Origin: Breviolum minutum Mf 1.05b.01
Lineage: Eukaryota > Sar > Dinophyceae > Suessiales > Symbiodiniaceae
Direction of reading: 5' to 3'
DNA: 64,000 bases
Assembly (NCBI GenBank): GCA_000507305.1
Contig: DF239225.1
Coordinates: 62,001-126,000 of the forward strand
Part shown: piece after piece, positions 21,163-31,798 of the stretch
How the letters are laid out: the number at the start of each line of letters is the position of its first letter
How positions within the stretch are numbered: the stretch's first letter is position 1
Notes under the pieces: model-generated
What the model was told of the DNA's origin: nothing
The model's database searches: none
What the model saw: the letters and a program-made list of their open reading frames with translations, nothing else
Position numbers and translations under genes: made by a program

Positions 21163-21266
21163 GTCCTGGGAATGATCCTCCAAGTAAGGGATGGTTCCCG
21201 ACCTCCAACTTGATCTCAGGATCTGGAGGGTACCGAGGAGGAGAATGCGGAAGCATCTGAGCTGAG

Positions 21267-21504
21267 CTGGGTGGTGGATTGAAATATTTCTATGTGGGTG
21301 TTTCCAAAAATAGGGATGCCCCAAAATAGGGTACCCCCAAATCATCCATTTTAATAGATTTAATAGGGTTTTCCATTATAAACCATCCATTTTGGGGTAT
21401 CCCTATTTTTGGAAGCACCCATGTATGTTTTTATGTTCATCCCTATTTGGGGAAAAGATCCAAGTTGACTAATATTTTTCAGATAGGTTGAAACCACCAA
21501 CTAG
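21267..21504 (+). mobile_element. FB-A split by an FB-F insertion
   Basis: Left arm CTGGGTGGTGGATTGAAAT to 21295, right arm from 21421 to CTAG at 21504. The two parts rejoin to a normal copy once the FB-F at 21296-21420 is removed. Confidence 0.8.
21296..21420. mobile_element. FB-F nested in FB-A
   Basis: GGGTGTTTCCAAAAATAGGG inverted against CCCTATTTTTGGAAGCACCC; TSD ATGT both sides. The arms fold almost completely. Confidence 0.85.
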
Positions 21505-21590
21505 AAAAGGACATTATTTGAACCGAACCAAACCTCCATTTTTTCTGTTCCATGTGAATTTTCCAGGGGGTAGTGCTTTTTTTAAACATA

Positions 21591-21703
21591 CCCTGGAAGT
21601 CAAGCCGACCATTGAAAAAAGTCACCTGGAATTGTTGATGAAATAAATCACTATACTATTCCAAAAGACTATATTTATTTCATGGTCTTTGGACCCGCAA
21701 GGG
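21591..21703. mobile_element. FB-E foldback element
   Basis: CCCTGGAAGTCAAG to CTTTGGACCCGCAAGGG; TSD CATA. Confidence 0.8.
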
Positions 21704-21714
21704 CATAGATATCA

Positions 21715-21866
21715 TGGGAATGCAAAGGGTTTCGCTCCCCGAATGCCACTTGCCCCAAATAAGGCCCTATTGAGCGAGAATGGTGGTTAATAATGCCAAA
21801 AAATAAGGCCTTATTTCCCGCAAAAGATGGCCTTGGGGGGTGGGCCGACCCCTTAGATTCTCATGA
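21715..21866. mobile_element. FB-S foldback element
   Basis: AATAAGGCCCTATTGAGC against AAATAAGGCCTTATTTCCC, flanked by CATGGGAATGCAAAGGGT and CCTTAGATTCTCATG. Confidence 0.72.
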
Positions 21867-22532
21867 TGATAGCAAAGGAATGGGACTCAACGACCTGGCA
21901 GTTCTGCTGGTCATTGCTGGATGTTTGTCTAGTGACCCGAACTCAGAGTTCCAACGGTGACCAACCCAACCATTGGGCATTCAAAAGGGTTGCTTATTAA
22001 GGGGCCCCCATCCCAAGGGTACCACCAATGGAGCCTGAAAAATGGTGGTTGGACGATTATTTTTCCTATTGGGATGTTAAATTTTCAGGGGCGAACTGTT
22101 AAACTTCAAGGCGGTATACCGTTTGCCGTTGATTCATAGCAGATGTATACTGAAGTAGACGAGTTGCATCACTTGGAATTTCCTCTATTTAAAATCTATA
22201 TATTCGTATCTTCCAAATTTTGTCCTTTCAGAAACCCTACCTAGACATCCAAAATCCCCTAAATACCTCGTGAGGATCGATGTTTGGAACCCATAAAAAG
22301 CCTTCCAAAAAGGAGATGTTTGGAGGTTCACGCACCAACTCACAAGGTATTTGGATGAAACTGCTATGGGACTATGCAATATCTGATCTGCTTCCATAAA
22401 ACGCGTTCTTCCTCGATCTTAACCTGTCGCGGCGGGGAAATCTAGGGATATACTTAAATCCAGCATGCATTCAGTATCGGCTCGTTGGCTATTCTCCCTG
22501 ACAGTTTGCATGCTGAAAATTGATGGTTGTAT

Positions 22533-22671
22533 TCTAAGAGTTTTCCAACATATCCCTGGAACATACCCCAGACCCAGAACCAACAGTTCATGAAGGAATT
22601 CCTTTCCATTTGGCGGTTTGGCGAGGCCTGAGGTATGCTAGACGGGGTATATTTTTTGGGATGCTCTTAGA
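22533..22671. mobile_element. FB-K foldback element
   Basis: TCTAAGAGTTTTCCAACAT at the left and GGGATGCTCTTAGA at the right; left arm matches the 48676 copy well. Confidence 0.65.
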
Positions 22672-22930
22672 AAGATACATTTCCAATTTCCATTGGAGAA
22701 AAAGGCCTGTTTTCAGATGAATCATGTGAAACTTCAGGGAGTGCATATGAAAATCAACCCTCCCCTGTTGAAGCTGGGGCCTATTTTCAACGGGGCTGTT
22801 GCTGATAGTTTTAGGCAAGGTAACTCCCAAGTCCACCAGAGCTTTCGCCGGCCTATAGGGGATGACGTAAGGCACAGGTCTATGGTGAAATTCACCCCTT
22901 CCTTAGGTCCGGCTATTTCCTGGAGAAGAG

Positions 22931-22962
22931 TCTCTTTTTTTTTTTGGGGGGGGGGGGGGTAC
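22931..22962. repeat. poly-T run joined to poly-G run
   Basis: Eleven T followed by fourteen G within a foldback-rich stretch; similar mixed homopolymers occur at 33281-33300 (C then A) and 50391-50412. Confidence 0.9.
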
Positions 22963-23241
22963 CCTTCAAAATTCCCATGGTTGATACCCTGAGTAAAACG
23001 AGCATGGCAACGGAAGATCACCATTTTAAGATAGGAGATACATCTTCAATCACTGTTGGGATTTTCCATTGTCATGGTAGTTTTTAGCAGCGTAAAATCA
23101 TCTTGAACGTCTCCTCCTTGAAAGTCAGGTGGCCACGAAAAAAATAACATTCCATGCATATTGGTTGTTTAAAACTCACGGTTTATGAAACAATCCCCAC
23201 ATAACTGGGTAGTTCATCCCCCATAGGCCTTATTTACACTA

Positions 23242-23353
23242 CCCTAAGAATCCAGACCTCTCCCTAGAATAGGATTGAGGGTTCCAATCCCATCCGAAAA
23301 GAATAGGAATGTAGGGGTATTCCTTTCCTTAGGACATACCTGGATTCTTAGGG
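23242..23353 (+). mobile_element. FB-M foldback element
   Basis: CCCTAAGAATCCAGACCTC to GACATACCTGGATTCTTAGGG (ends), TSD CTA. Confidence 0.86.
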
Positions 23354-23529
23354 CTAAACAATCAGGGGCCCTTTTTTCCATTGCTGAGGTGGCCACGAAA
23401 TTACAATTGCCCATTTGTACAAACCTCGCTGCTTGCTTAATCGAGATGCTTGGTTTTTTATTGCCGACGTTGGTCGAGAGGTTTGCGTTGCTTGAAATTT
23501 GTCGTTGTGGTTGAAAGTGGAACTAAACT

Positions 23530-23608
23530 ACAAGGTGGGCCCCTACCATGAATGGAGTAATTATGGTAAATGTAGGTACATATTCCAGTCCCATGGAGCT
23601 AATATGGG
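23530..23608. mobile_element. FB-J left end fused to half an FB-B
   Basis: CAAGGTGGGCCCCTACCATG joins ATGGTAAATGTAGGTACATA; both elements truncated at the junction. Confidence 0.55.
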
Positions 23609-24072
23609 TATGTTCTTGGCACTCCTATTTCAGTTGGTCAATCCTATTTTTGCTGTATATGGGTGATTGTACTACCCAGTTTTAAAGGGATTGTAATATG
23701 ACATTGATTTTGAAATGTTTTCATTTGAAACGTGGGGAAATTATTCCCAAAATGGACGAACGCGCAAATTATAGTCTCCAAGGTTATTGAAAATGGAATA
23801 TGATTTTGGGCTTTTTGATTTGGTTCCGGGAAGGATTTTCAGCATTTTTTTGAAATCCATGTGGACTTCTGGTTATTTAACATTCAAGATATAAGAACAG
23901 ACCTTAGACTTACCCTCCCGAATTTTAACACTTCGCCCCCTGAAAAGTTACCAACACCCACTAAGAAAGGATTGTCTTCCAAACACCATTTTTCAGGGTC
24001 TACACCCCTGAAATCTAACATAGCTACCGAAAATAGCCATTCTTTGAAAGGAGATACGTTTTCCAAAATACA

Positions 24073-24173
24073 GTTGATGGAAGAAATCCTGCACCACCTA
24101 GGATGTATAAAACCCTGTAAGTAATGGGATAAACTACCAAACTCAACTGGTTAGCAGGATTTCTTCTATCAAC
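24073..24173. mobile_element. FB-Q foldback element
   Basis: GTTGATGGAAGAAATCCTGC to GCAGGATTTCTTCTATCAAC. Confidence 0.8.
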
Positions 24174-24196
24174 AGAATCTTTGACTTTCTATCTTA

Positions 24197-24298
24197 CTAG
24201 GTGGTGGTTTCAAATATTTTTATTTTCACCACTATTTGGGGAAGATTTCCCATTGGACGAGCATATTTTTCAAATGGGTTGGTTCAACCACCAACCAG
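24197..24298 (+). mobile_element. FB-A foldback element
   Basis: CTAGGTGGTGGTTTCAA to CAACCACCAACCAG with perfect TSD CTTA. Confidence 0.86.
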
Positions 24299-24372
24299 CT
24301 TAGTTTTCGGGGGGTCGAACGTACAGTACCTGCTTTTCGGGTTTTTGGGTTTTTCCAATGTTGTGGTCTCAG

Positions 24373-24484
24373 GATGGGCAAGCACGTGGAATGCGCCAGG
24401 GACACCCAGAGAAAACCCCCTTTTGGCGGGGCGGGGCCCCTTGGTTTGGGGTGAGAGTACGCATAGATGTCACGTTGGAAGTTG
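24373..24484 (+). CDS. candidate GC-rich exon with consensus donor
   Basis: Bounded by TTGTGGTCTCAG and GTAAGT. All 112 nt are open in one frame: DGQARGMRQGHPEKTPFWRG, GAPWFGVRVRIDVTLEV, leaving in phase 1. The - strand is also open. The next candidate at 24942 enters in phase 1, so the two join in frame across FB-L, FB-I and FB-Q copies. Confidence 0.3.
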
Positions 24485-24495
24485 GTAAGTGATTT

Positions 24496-24616
24496 CCCTA
24501 GAGATCCTGGCTCACCTCCTGAGAATGATTTCATGGAACCTAAATACTATGCCTTTCGGAGGTGATGAAGGACACCCAAATCATCAGCTGAGAATATGAC
24601 TCATTGATGCCTAGGG
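24496..24616 (-). mobile_element. FB-L, reversed
   Basis: CCCTAGAGATCCTGGCTCAC to ATTGATGCCTAGGG. Confidence 0.8.
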
Positions 24617-24726
24617 TCTGTAAGTGGGTTATAACTCCAATTATAATATATCACATTTATAAGTAAGGTTATAAGTTATAACTACCCATTTAATTACTAT
24701 CCATTTACTAACTTCCTGGGACATGC
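24613..24726. mobile_element. FB-I, left end missing
   Basis: GTGGGTTATAACTCC onward to ACTTCCTGGGACATGCAAG; abuts the FB-L ending 24616. Confidence 0.68.
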
Positions 24727-24747
24727 AAGTATGATGATGCACCTACG

Positions 24748-24868
24748 GTTGATGGAAAGAAATTCTGTACCAGTTAGGTTGAGAAAAAGTATGCATGACT
24801 CACAACCTATAGCAACACATGGGAGATTCTGGATATATCAAACTGGCTATAGCCGGATTCCCAAATTA
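24748..24868. mobile_element. FB-Q, diverged
   Basis: GTTGATGGAAAGAAATTCTG to GGATTCCCAAATTATCAACAG. Confidence 0.62.
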
Positions 24869-24941
24869 TCAACAGTATATCACGGTGATTTGCTGAGTTT
24901 ACGATTGCAAATTGGAACCTTGCCATGTTGTTTTTTTTCAG

Positions 24942-25024
24942 AACATTGTGTCACCAACCTTTTCGGAAACCAGCACATGAAACTCCAAAGATCTGAGGAA
25001 TGGCGAGCTTACATGTCCTCATGA
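24942..25024 (+). CDS. candidate terminal exon with strong acceptor
   Basis: Preceded by ATGTTGTTTTTTTTCAG, the best polypyrimidine acceptor in the window. In the phase required by 24373-24484 it reads EHCVTNLFGNQHMKLQRSEE WRAYMSS and stops at 25024. FB-A follows about 40 bp later. Confidence 0.3.
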
Positions 25025-25065
25025 TATCATCATCACAAGAACAAGTGTAGAAACACCCAGCAGTT

Positions 25066-25172
25066 CTAGGTGGTGGTTGAAAAAATATTTTTTATTTTCA
25101 CCCCGAAAATTGGAGAAATGATTCAATTTGACGAGCATATTTTTCAGATGGGTTGGTTCAACCACCAACTAG
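25066..25172 (+). mobile_element. FB-A foldback element
   Basis: CTAGGTGGTGGTTGAAA to CAACCACCAACTAG with perfect TSD AGTT. Confidence 0.86.
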
Positions 25173-25411
25173 AGTTTCATCTGCCCCTTTTTTTATTGGT
25201 GGGTTGGAACCCGGGGAAGGATTCATTTGTTGCTGGCGGGGTAGATTTCTCTCAAATGGATTATAGGGGAAATCCCGAAATCTTAGGATATAGTTGGATC
25301 CTTATGGACAGGCAGTTGCCATAAACACTGGGATCTCCTGATGGAAGGATAGGTAGATATAGGCTAGATGTAGGCGGCTTAGGTATGAAATAAGTCGGGC
25401 TGGAGTCTATG

Positions 25412-25555
25412 AGAGCAGTGAAAGAAACCCTGGTTGTTTAGGTTATATAGGATTATACTACCCATTTATGTAGGGATTATAGTAAACCATTATAAGGATC
25501 CCTATTAAACAACCAGGATTCAATGGAATGTCATAGGTGATTTCTCAACCCTCAA
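25412..25555 (+). mobile_element. FB-C foldback element
   Basis: AACCCTGGTTGTTTAGG inverted against CCTATTAAACAACCAGG; internal ATAAACC/GGTTTAT-type arms. Confidence 0.78.
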
Positions 25556-25638
25556 CCCTAAGCTGGAAATTGAACGTGTCCAATGACATGAAATCACCGA
25601 AAGTATTGATCCGATCATGAAATCAATAGCTGTTTCTA

Positions 25639-25770
25639 GTTCCCTTTGTAGGTGGTAGGTGATATGGAATCACCCAGTTGGCAATATATACCACTTATAT
25701 AACTTATATACCAGGTATATATTGCCAATTGGGTGATTATATGCTACCGATCCCACCTATTAAGGGAACC
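25639..25770. mobile_element. FB-R, long palindrome
   Basis: AGTTCCCTTTGTAGGTGG, AATCACCCAGTTGGCAATAT inverted against ATATTGCCAATTGGGTGATT and CCACCTATTAAGGGAACC. Confidence 0.82.
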
Positions 25771-25810
25771 AGGTTTCACTCCATTGATGAAACTAAGTTC
25801 CAGCCCTTTA

Positions 25811-25945
25811 TAGATATTAAAAAATAATTTGATATACCTATATATATATATGTAATATTAATTATTAATACTAAATTAAAGGAATATAGATTTGAATATA
25901 TATTTTTTTTATTTATTACTAAAAAAATATATATTAAACAAGATA
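25811..25945. other. AT-rich island
   Basis: About 135 bp of almost only A and T (ATTAATTATTAATACTAAAT and similar), unlike the surrounding sequence. No gene or known element recognised; could be a matrix-attachment-like or organelle-derived scrap. Confidence 0.6.
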
Positions 25946-25980
25946 TCCAACCACCTGAGTTCGGGAGCTATTTGGATGTC

Positions 25981-26115
25981 TTGGATTTGTTTTTTGTCTT
26001 GGTGATGTGTTTGGACGGGATTCGATCCCATGGAAAAAATCACCATGAAAAGCAACCATTTGGGAATGTGGGAGATGTTTTTTTACTTTTTCCAAGCATC
26101 TTATTAAGCAAATCC
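25981..26115 (+). mobile_element. FB-V element
   Basis: CTTGGATTTGTTTTTTGTC to CCAAGCATCTTATTAAGC AAATCC. Confidence 0.75.
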
Positions 26116-26526
26116 GGATAAGTACTCATATTTTCTCGCCCCATGATTTGTAGGGTTGACTCAGCACTTAGCCAACCATCTCAACACATGCAAGCCATTG
26201 AGAATGGTAAGACACGTAGCTACCATATTTGATTTTACAGATTCTGGGGCACTCTCTAGCTCAATTTTGGAAAAAGACTTTACTTACCCCTTTACCACAA
26301 GCCAATAGTTCCATACCCATGACATTTCCTCCACAACTTTATAACAATCCCGGTAAACCTCGTTGGCTTCTAAGTAGATTTCGGCTCGATATTTACATCC
26401 ACTCAGTGATACAGAGCCTTTTTTCGCGATGGCGGTTCGAACTGGAGCCATCATCTACTCAGACGAAGAAGCTTGGATTATTGTTGGATTAGATATACCT
26501 ATCCCATACAAACTTAACTAAATGTA

Positions 26527-26629
26527 CTGGATGGTGGTTTCAAATATTTGTTTATGTTCACCCCTTGGGGAAATGATCCAATTTGACGAGCATATGTTTC
26601 ATGTTTGGTGGTGAAAAACCACCAACTAG
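26527..26629 (+). mobile_element. FB-A foldback element
   Basis: CTGGATGGTGGTTTCAA to AACCACCAACTAG; followed immediately by a truncated FB-L end at 26632-26676. Confidence 0.8.
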
Positions 26630-26839
26630 TTACTAACTCCCGATCGGCATCCAGTCATATTCTCAGCTGATGATTACAACCACAGGATATATGTATGGTA
26701 TCTTTACTTATCCTATATAGGAAACAAAGACTGCTTCCCATGGGATTTTTTGTGGTGACACATCGCATCAGGGAGTCAGATGGATCTTCACGAATCCTCG
26801 GCTTGGCCAAGCTGTTAGTTTCAGGGAGGGTATATGCCC

Positions 26840-26975
26840 TACGGAAGGATGTCCCGTTGGAAATTAGGATCAATGGTGAACGGATCGGTGGGTGATGTCG
26901 CCCCAATATACTCCATTTATAGGTGAAATAACCCATTGATCCGTTCACCATTGATCCGAACTTCTCGAGACATCC
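26840..26975. mobile_element. FB-I, diverged
   Basis: AAGGATGTCCCGTTGG to ACTTCTCGAGACATCCTAG with inverted GGTGAACGGATC/GATCCGTTCACC. Confidence 0.68.
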
Positions 26976-27119
26976 TAGCACACAAGTGTTTGAGTTTATA
27001 AATCTTGCACCGATGGTCAAATGAACAATGAACAGATATGCCAGAATCTTGGTTGGTCGAATTTAGTTCGGGGAGTATACCTACCGGGATTATTTTACCG
27101 TCACCCATTTTGCAATTCT

Positions 27120-27275
27120 CATGGGAATCTAAGGGTACCCCCCCAAAGCCACCCCCGGCAAGAAATAAGGCCCTAATAAGGCCTTATTAACGGAAATCAA
27201 TGGTTAATAGTCCCTTAATAAGGCCTTATTTCTTGGGGAGGGTAGCTTTGGGGGGGGTACCCTTAGATTCCCATG
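27120..27275. mobile_element. FB-S, near-perfect palindrome
   Basis: CATGGGAATCTAAGGGTACC inverted against GGTACCCTTAGATTCCCATG, with AATAAGGCC arms inside. Confidence 0.87.
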
Positions 27276-27509
27276 AAATTCCGATTCTTATCCAACCATG
27301 GATGCCAGTTTTTTTTTTGTGTGACTCAAATCCTTGGAGTTGAAGAACTCAAGTTATGCATATCGTGTATTGGGTGATTTTTCTTGTGGTAAATACATGT
27401 ATCGATCGGTAAGGTAAATACACCTCTACCCCATTGAGCAAATTTGATATTGAGAGGTCGGCCTTACAAATGGGCAACGGGGGTTAGTTAAAACCCTATA
27501 CTTGTAGGA

Positions 27510-27625
27510 TTTACCCTCCCCAAATCTAACCGTTCGCACCTGAAAAATGGATGGTTGGAAGACTATACAATTTTCTTTTGGTCCAGCCTTCCTGGCAGGT
27601 GCAAACTGTTTGTTTCAGAGGTATT
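27510..27625. mobile_element. FB-G relative
   Basis: CCTCCCCAAATCTAACCGTT to CAAACTGTTTGTTTCAGAGG. Confidence 0.6.
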
Positions 27626-27732
27626 TGGTATCCCCATTTATAGCTGTTTTTTTGGGGGGCCCAAAACTACTCCAGTTTTGGAGGTGCCGAGACCGACGCG
27701 GTCCATTGACAGAGTGCTTGGTCGTAAGGCTT

Positions 27733-27819
27733 ATTCCTTGAGGGTTCCAATCCCATCCTTGGAATAGGAATGTAGGGGTAATCCCTTCCTTGGGACATAC
27801 CCTGATTCTTAGGGATTGG
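27733..27819 (+). mobile_element. FB-M, left end missing
   Basis: GGTTCCAATCCCATCC to CCTGATTCTTAGGG. Confidence 0.7.
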
Positions 27820-28081
27820 GCTAACTTGGGTTTTATATGGGTCTATCAAATTCATGCCATAGTAGTGAAGAAACCCTCTAACAAAGCGACTCCCTCAGTG
27901 CTACAATGATAGCCCCTAAAAATGGTGGTTTCCAATAGGAATTTCCTTTTTGCAGAGGTCTATTTTCAATAAAAACGTTAGTTTCAGGGAATGTATATTT
28001 TTCGAGTTCCCCCGCAAAAAAAAGATACAATACCAAAAAGAAATCCGTTCCGCAGCCGGAGCTACATATATGCACCATTTG

Positions 28082-28163
28082 ATCCATGTATAGAATATTT
28101 ACCTACATGTTGCTTGAATTTATGGGAACTGTAGGTAATATACCATACATGGATCCTATGAGT
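28082..28163. mobile_element. FB-B foldback element
   Basis: GATCCATGTATAGAATATTT against GTAATATACCATACATGGATC. Confidence 0.75.
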
Positions 28164-28663
28164 ATGTTTTGAATCTGGGAAATTCCTGCAGGATGCAAAC
28201 AACCATTTAAACCTTAAACCTCCTGGAATCTGAATCATTTGATGGTCCTTTTTCTAGCAACGGAACTCCCATTTTTTTTGCTGACAACTTTTTTGGGTGG
28301 TCGTTTTGCCCACCTGAAATTTAACGAATGGATACTAAAGATAGCCATGTTTGAAGGTGAGATAGGCCTTCTTCCAAGGCCCATCATGTTTGGTATCTAT
28401 GGGTGTGGGCCCCCCCAGGATGTATTGGAGGTGGTAAAATAGAGCTTCCCAAAAGGAAAGTAGTATTCCAACCAACCATTTTCAGGCGCTTTTGCTGTTA
28501 GTTTCAGGGATGGTAATCTATTCAATCTATTCTTCAAATATTTGTTGGGTTTTGTGTATCTTTGATCATGTTCACCCTTCAGGAGCCGCTGGTAAGGAAA
28601 GTGGAGCCTGCTGGTTCTGGTACCTTTATAGGACCTGAAAAAAAAACAGGGGAAATGATGCAA

Positions 28664-28795
28664 CTTGGATGTCGCAGGAAATTATATTATAGTAAATGGT
28701 TTGTAGATGGGTAAAAACCTACTTATAAATGGGGGGTATATATTGGGGTTGTAACCCACTTACTAACCTTTTACTATTTTCCTGGGACATCCAAG
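28664..28795. mobile_element. FB-I foldback element
   Basis: CTTGGATGTCGCAGGAA to TTTCCTGGGACATCCAAG. Confidence 0.8.
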
Positions 28796-29087
28796 TGGAA
28801 AGAAGAGAGAGAGATGTTTGTTTCTTTAGTTTTTTTGTCGAAGTTGCTTTTTTTTCCGGGGTTGAGGGCTGTGCTTTCCCGCTGGAAGTTTGTTCTCGAT
28901 GCTTGAAAACCCGAACTCGTATTTGTTGGAAGGGGTTTTCCATGATGGTAGCATAAAAGTAAATGAACATACCCAGATACTCATTGGAGCTGGTTTGTTT
29001 TCTCACATCTGGGTAGTTCAAGGATGTTCAAGGGAGAAATGTGCGATAGGTCCCGATATAGGTATATACATGTATTAATATATCATA

Positions 29088-29201
29088 CCCTAGGCATCAA
29101 TCGTCATATTCTCAGCTGATGATTGCGGTGTCTAATCACCTCCGGAAGGCATAGTATTTAGGTTCCATTACCATTCTCAGAAGGTGATGGGATCTCTAGG
29201 G
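29088..29201 (+). mobile_element. FB-L foldback element
   Basis: CCCTAGGCATCAATCG to GGTGATGGGATCTCTAGGG, TSD ATA. Confidence 0.83.
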
Positions 29202-29345
29202 ATACATAAGCATCCACAAACATTGAGTGTTTGGGATAGGAACCTTCAGAAACAACGCAAAAGAATGCCGGAGCATTTTCAGAGTCGATCACGCGTCTTT
29301 CCAAAAACCCTTTGGCTGGCTGCATCAGCGAAAGAAACAAAGGTA

Positions 29346-29563
29346 CAAGGTGGGGCCCTACCAGTGATAAATGGGGTTATAACTCCTGTAGGTGAGGTTC
29401 CAAACCCCAACTACGCCAGGTGAGGTTATAAATACCTGATGTTCAAATGCCTATGGACGGCCCTATAAATGGGTACAGTAACTGGGATTATTTCACCCTG
29501 CTCATAGGAGATATTTCACCCCATTTATAACATTATAACGATCATAGGGGCCCACCTTAAAGG
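29346..29563. mobile_element. FB-J, long copy
   Basis: CAAGGTGGGGCCCTACCAGT to CATAGGGGCCCACCTT; interior has internal duplication of GGTTATAA units. Confidence 0.75.
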
Positions 29564-29840
29564 AAGTTGTTTTTTCATATACATTGGGATGCTCCTCCGG
29601 GCCCCAGGATTTTCATGTGGGAAATGAAGGTTTTGTTCGGGATCCCTTACTAAACATGTTGCATTCATTGGTAGTCACTGTTCCTGGGAGGGTGGTAGAT
29701 CAACAAAAATCTCGAAGAATTCTCCCAAGCGTCAAACTCATCAAATCTCCTGAAAACCACAAAGCTTATTAATTACTCCCCCGAAAAACCCTCATGGAAC
29801 CGGAAAAGAAGGCTCCTCGGAAAAGGAAAAGCATGTGCAA

Positions 29841-29967
29841 CTTGGGTGTCCATGGAAGTGATCGTAACGATCGTTAGGTTGATTTCACCTACTTTTCATG
29901 GACTGATAACCTATACTTATATAGGGGTGAAATCACCCAGTTACTAAGTACCAGCAGGACATCCCAG
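29841..29967. mobile_element. FB-T, reversed
   Basis: CTTGGGTGTCCATGGAAGTG to CCAGCAGGACATCCCAG. Confidence 0.8.
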
Positions 29968-30063
29968 AAACCACCCAATTCTTGGGATTCCAGCCGTTGG
30001 TTTTCCCCGGGGTGTGGGTGGACACACAGATTCGCTGATTCTTTCGGATATCCACGCCCATAT

Positions 30064-30236
30064 ATATGCTCCGTATGGAATATTTTACCTACATTTACCA
30101 TACATTTAAGCCAAATGTACCTGGACCCTCCAAGGGGTGCCAAAATGGATGGGAAAGGGTGCCATTAAAGCAACCCCTTAGGGTTGAAACACCACCCATT
30201 GGAGGGTGCTGGTAGGTAAATATTCCATACATGTGG
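30064..30236. mobile_element. FB-B split by FB-H
   Basis: CTCCGTATGGAATATTTTACC against GGTAAATATTCCATACATG once FB-H is removed. Confidence 0.78.
30120..30212. mobile_element. FB-H nested in FB-B
   Basis: CCTGGACCCTCCAAGGGG to TTGGAGGGTGCTGG with TSD TA; it separates FB-B parts 30064-30119 and 30213-30236. Confidence 0.83.
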
Positions 30237-30669
30237 CATCATTACTGTGTTGTCCAAATGTCGTCATTTTTCTTGGTTTGGTTCGGTCGATGGTTGATGA
30301 TGAGAGGAAGTCTTTGCACACCTTGTTGCCAATGCTGTGGTTGCTTGGCATCGTTGTTGGAGTTGGAGTTGGAGGTAGCCTCATACCTCATTCTAGATCC
30401 ATTGCCAAGTTTCTTAGGATCCCCATCCGCGCTTGGTTTTGGGAGTGGGCAGGGGTTTCAGAAAGCGATGAAAAGGAAGCATCAGTGCACATTTCCAACA
30501 ATACGCGCAGGTGGATTGTGACTTTGAAGCTAGGATTTCGCAGGCAAACAACGTCCTAAAGGATATCCCCTGAAGCCGGCATTTTTAAAAGAGCGACTGA
30601 ACTGCTGGCCTTTTGGAACCCCTTTTCTTTTAATGTCAGAAAAATGAGTTTTTCCAAAACATTCCAAAA

Positions 30670-30771
30670 CTAGGTGGTGGTTTCAAATATTTTTTTATGT
30701 TCACCACTACTTGGTGAAATGATACAATTTGACTAATATTTTTCAGATGGGTTGGTTCAACCACCAACCAG
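30670..30771 (+). mobile_element. FB-A foldback element
   Basis: CTAGGTGGTGGTTTCAA to CAACCACCAACCAG with TSD AAAA. Confidence 0.85.
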
Positions 30772-30973
30772 AAAACAATAGACTTGACTCTGGAGTTTAG
30801 TCGACTAGGAGTGAGACATTCAATCCCACGAAACGAACAGAGAGTTCCCTACCTCCATATTATGGCAGGTCCTGGAGGCGGGGGAAAGGTGCATTTTATA
30901 TAGAATTTAGCTTAGACCCGTAAAATCACTACTTTTTTTGGAACTTGTTCCATCCATGTTGAACAAATCTAAG

Positions 30974-31083
30974 GGCTCAGTATGAGACGGACTTGCAATC
31001 ATAACAACCCTTCTCTACTGTTATTTCAGTACCCCAACAAAACAAACCATTATTTGGACCCTCTTCTCAAATCCCATCGCAGG
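30974..31083 (+). CDS. candidate exon after FB-V with consensus donor
   Basis: An FB-V remnant ends AAATCTAAG at about 30973. From there one frame stays open (LSMRRTCNHNNPSLLLFQYP, NKTNHYLDPLLKSHRR) to AGG/GTAAGT at 31084. An internal GTTATTTCAG at 31029 is an alternative acceptor that keeps the same frame. It is the second FB-V followed by an open segment ending in GTAAGT. Confidence 0.3.
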
Positions 31084-31261
31084 GTAAGTTGAACTCATTG
31101 TTTCGTCTATGATTTGCTCTCTCTCAACATGCCTAAACTGCTGGATTTCACCTTCTGCATTCGATCATTCTCCCCGATCCTACAGCAAGGGGCCATCCAC
31201 AGTGAGAAGATATTTTTGGATTATCAGGTAGTCGTACCCTCGAAGACCCACTATACCATAC

Positions 31262-31345
31262 CGTCCATGTATGATATGTGATATGTTCATCTACATTTAG
31301 TTGATGTTTATGGTGAATGTAGGCAAATATACCGTACATGGATCC
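31262..31345. mobile_element. FB-B foldback element
   Basis: TCCATGTATGATATG to GTACATGGATCCTATGGG with TTAGTTGATGTTTATGG inside. Confidence 0.72.
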
Positions 31346-31798
31346 TATGGGTATAGTTCTAAGTGGATTATATCTTAGTGCTACATCAAACTACAACAGT
31401 TTGGAGGGGGGGTCACCATGCTCTTTCAAACATCCATACTATCGTTGGCTTTTTCCAGAGATTGAATTTTTGTTGACTTAAAGCCCACATATTTTGCCTC
31501 TCCAAATCCTTTTCACCCCTGAAAGCACGTTTGTTTTTTTTTCCCTCCTCTTTGGCGAGGTTTCTGTTGCGGAGGTGTCTGTGTCCTCGTTCTTTGGGTT
31601 CCTTGACTTCTGATGTATGTAGTAGTTTCAAAGATTTTGTGTATTGATTGTGTTTAGCCAATCAGCTAATGGTTAATTGGTGGTTGCGGCCCGGGGGTTT
31701 GGATTCGTAGGCTTCCCGTATGAGAGGAATTGTGGGTTTTATGGGTACCCTGATTCGAATACCAAACCACCGGGCACCGAACCACAGATTAGCCATTA

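Larger units (their letters stand above)
20693..21184. mobile_element. FB-D carrying three nested elements
   Basis: TTGGAGGCTCATCCCAG at 20694 and GGGAATGATCCTCCAAG ending 21184 are the two ends of one FB-D, now about 490 bp apart because FB-A (20827), FB-L (20952) and FB-B (21067) have inserted. Confidence 0.75.

Noticed and set aside
26655-27020. 121-codon minus-strand frame
   Set aside because: Overlaps FB-L and FB-I remnants.
27120-27275. Hairpin that could be read as a transcription terminator
   Set aside because: It belongs to the multi-copy FB-S family; bacterial-type terminators are not expected in this DNA.
30206-30559. 117-codon plus-strand frame
   Set aside because: Begins inside FB-B and contains a short GTTGGA repeat; no domain recognised and no splice-like borders.
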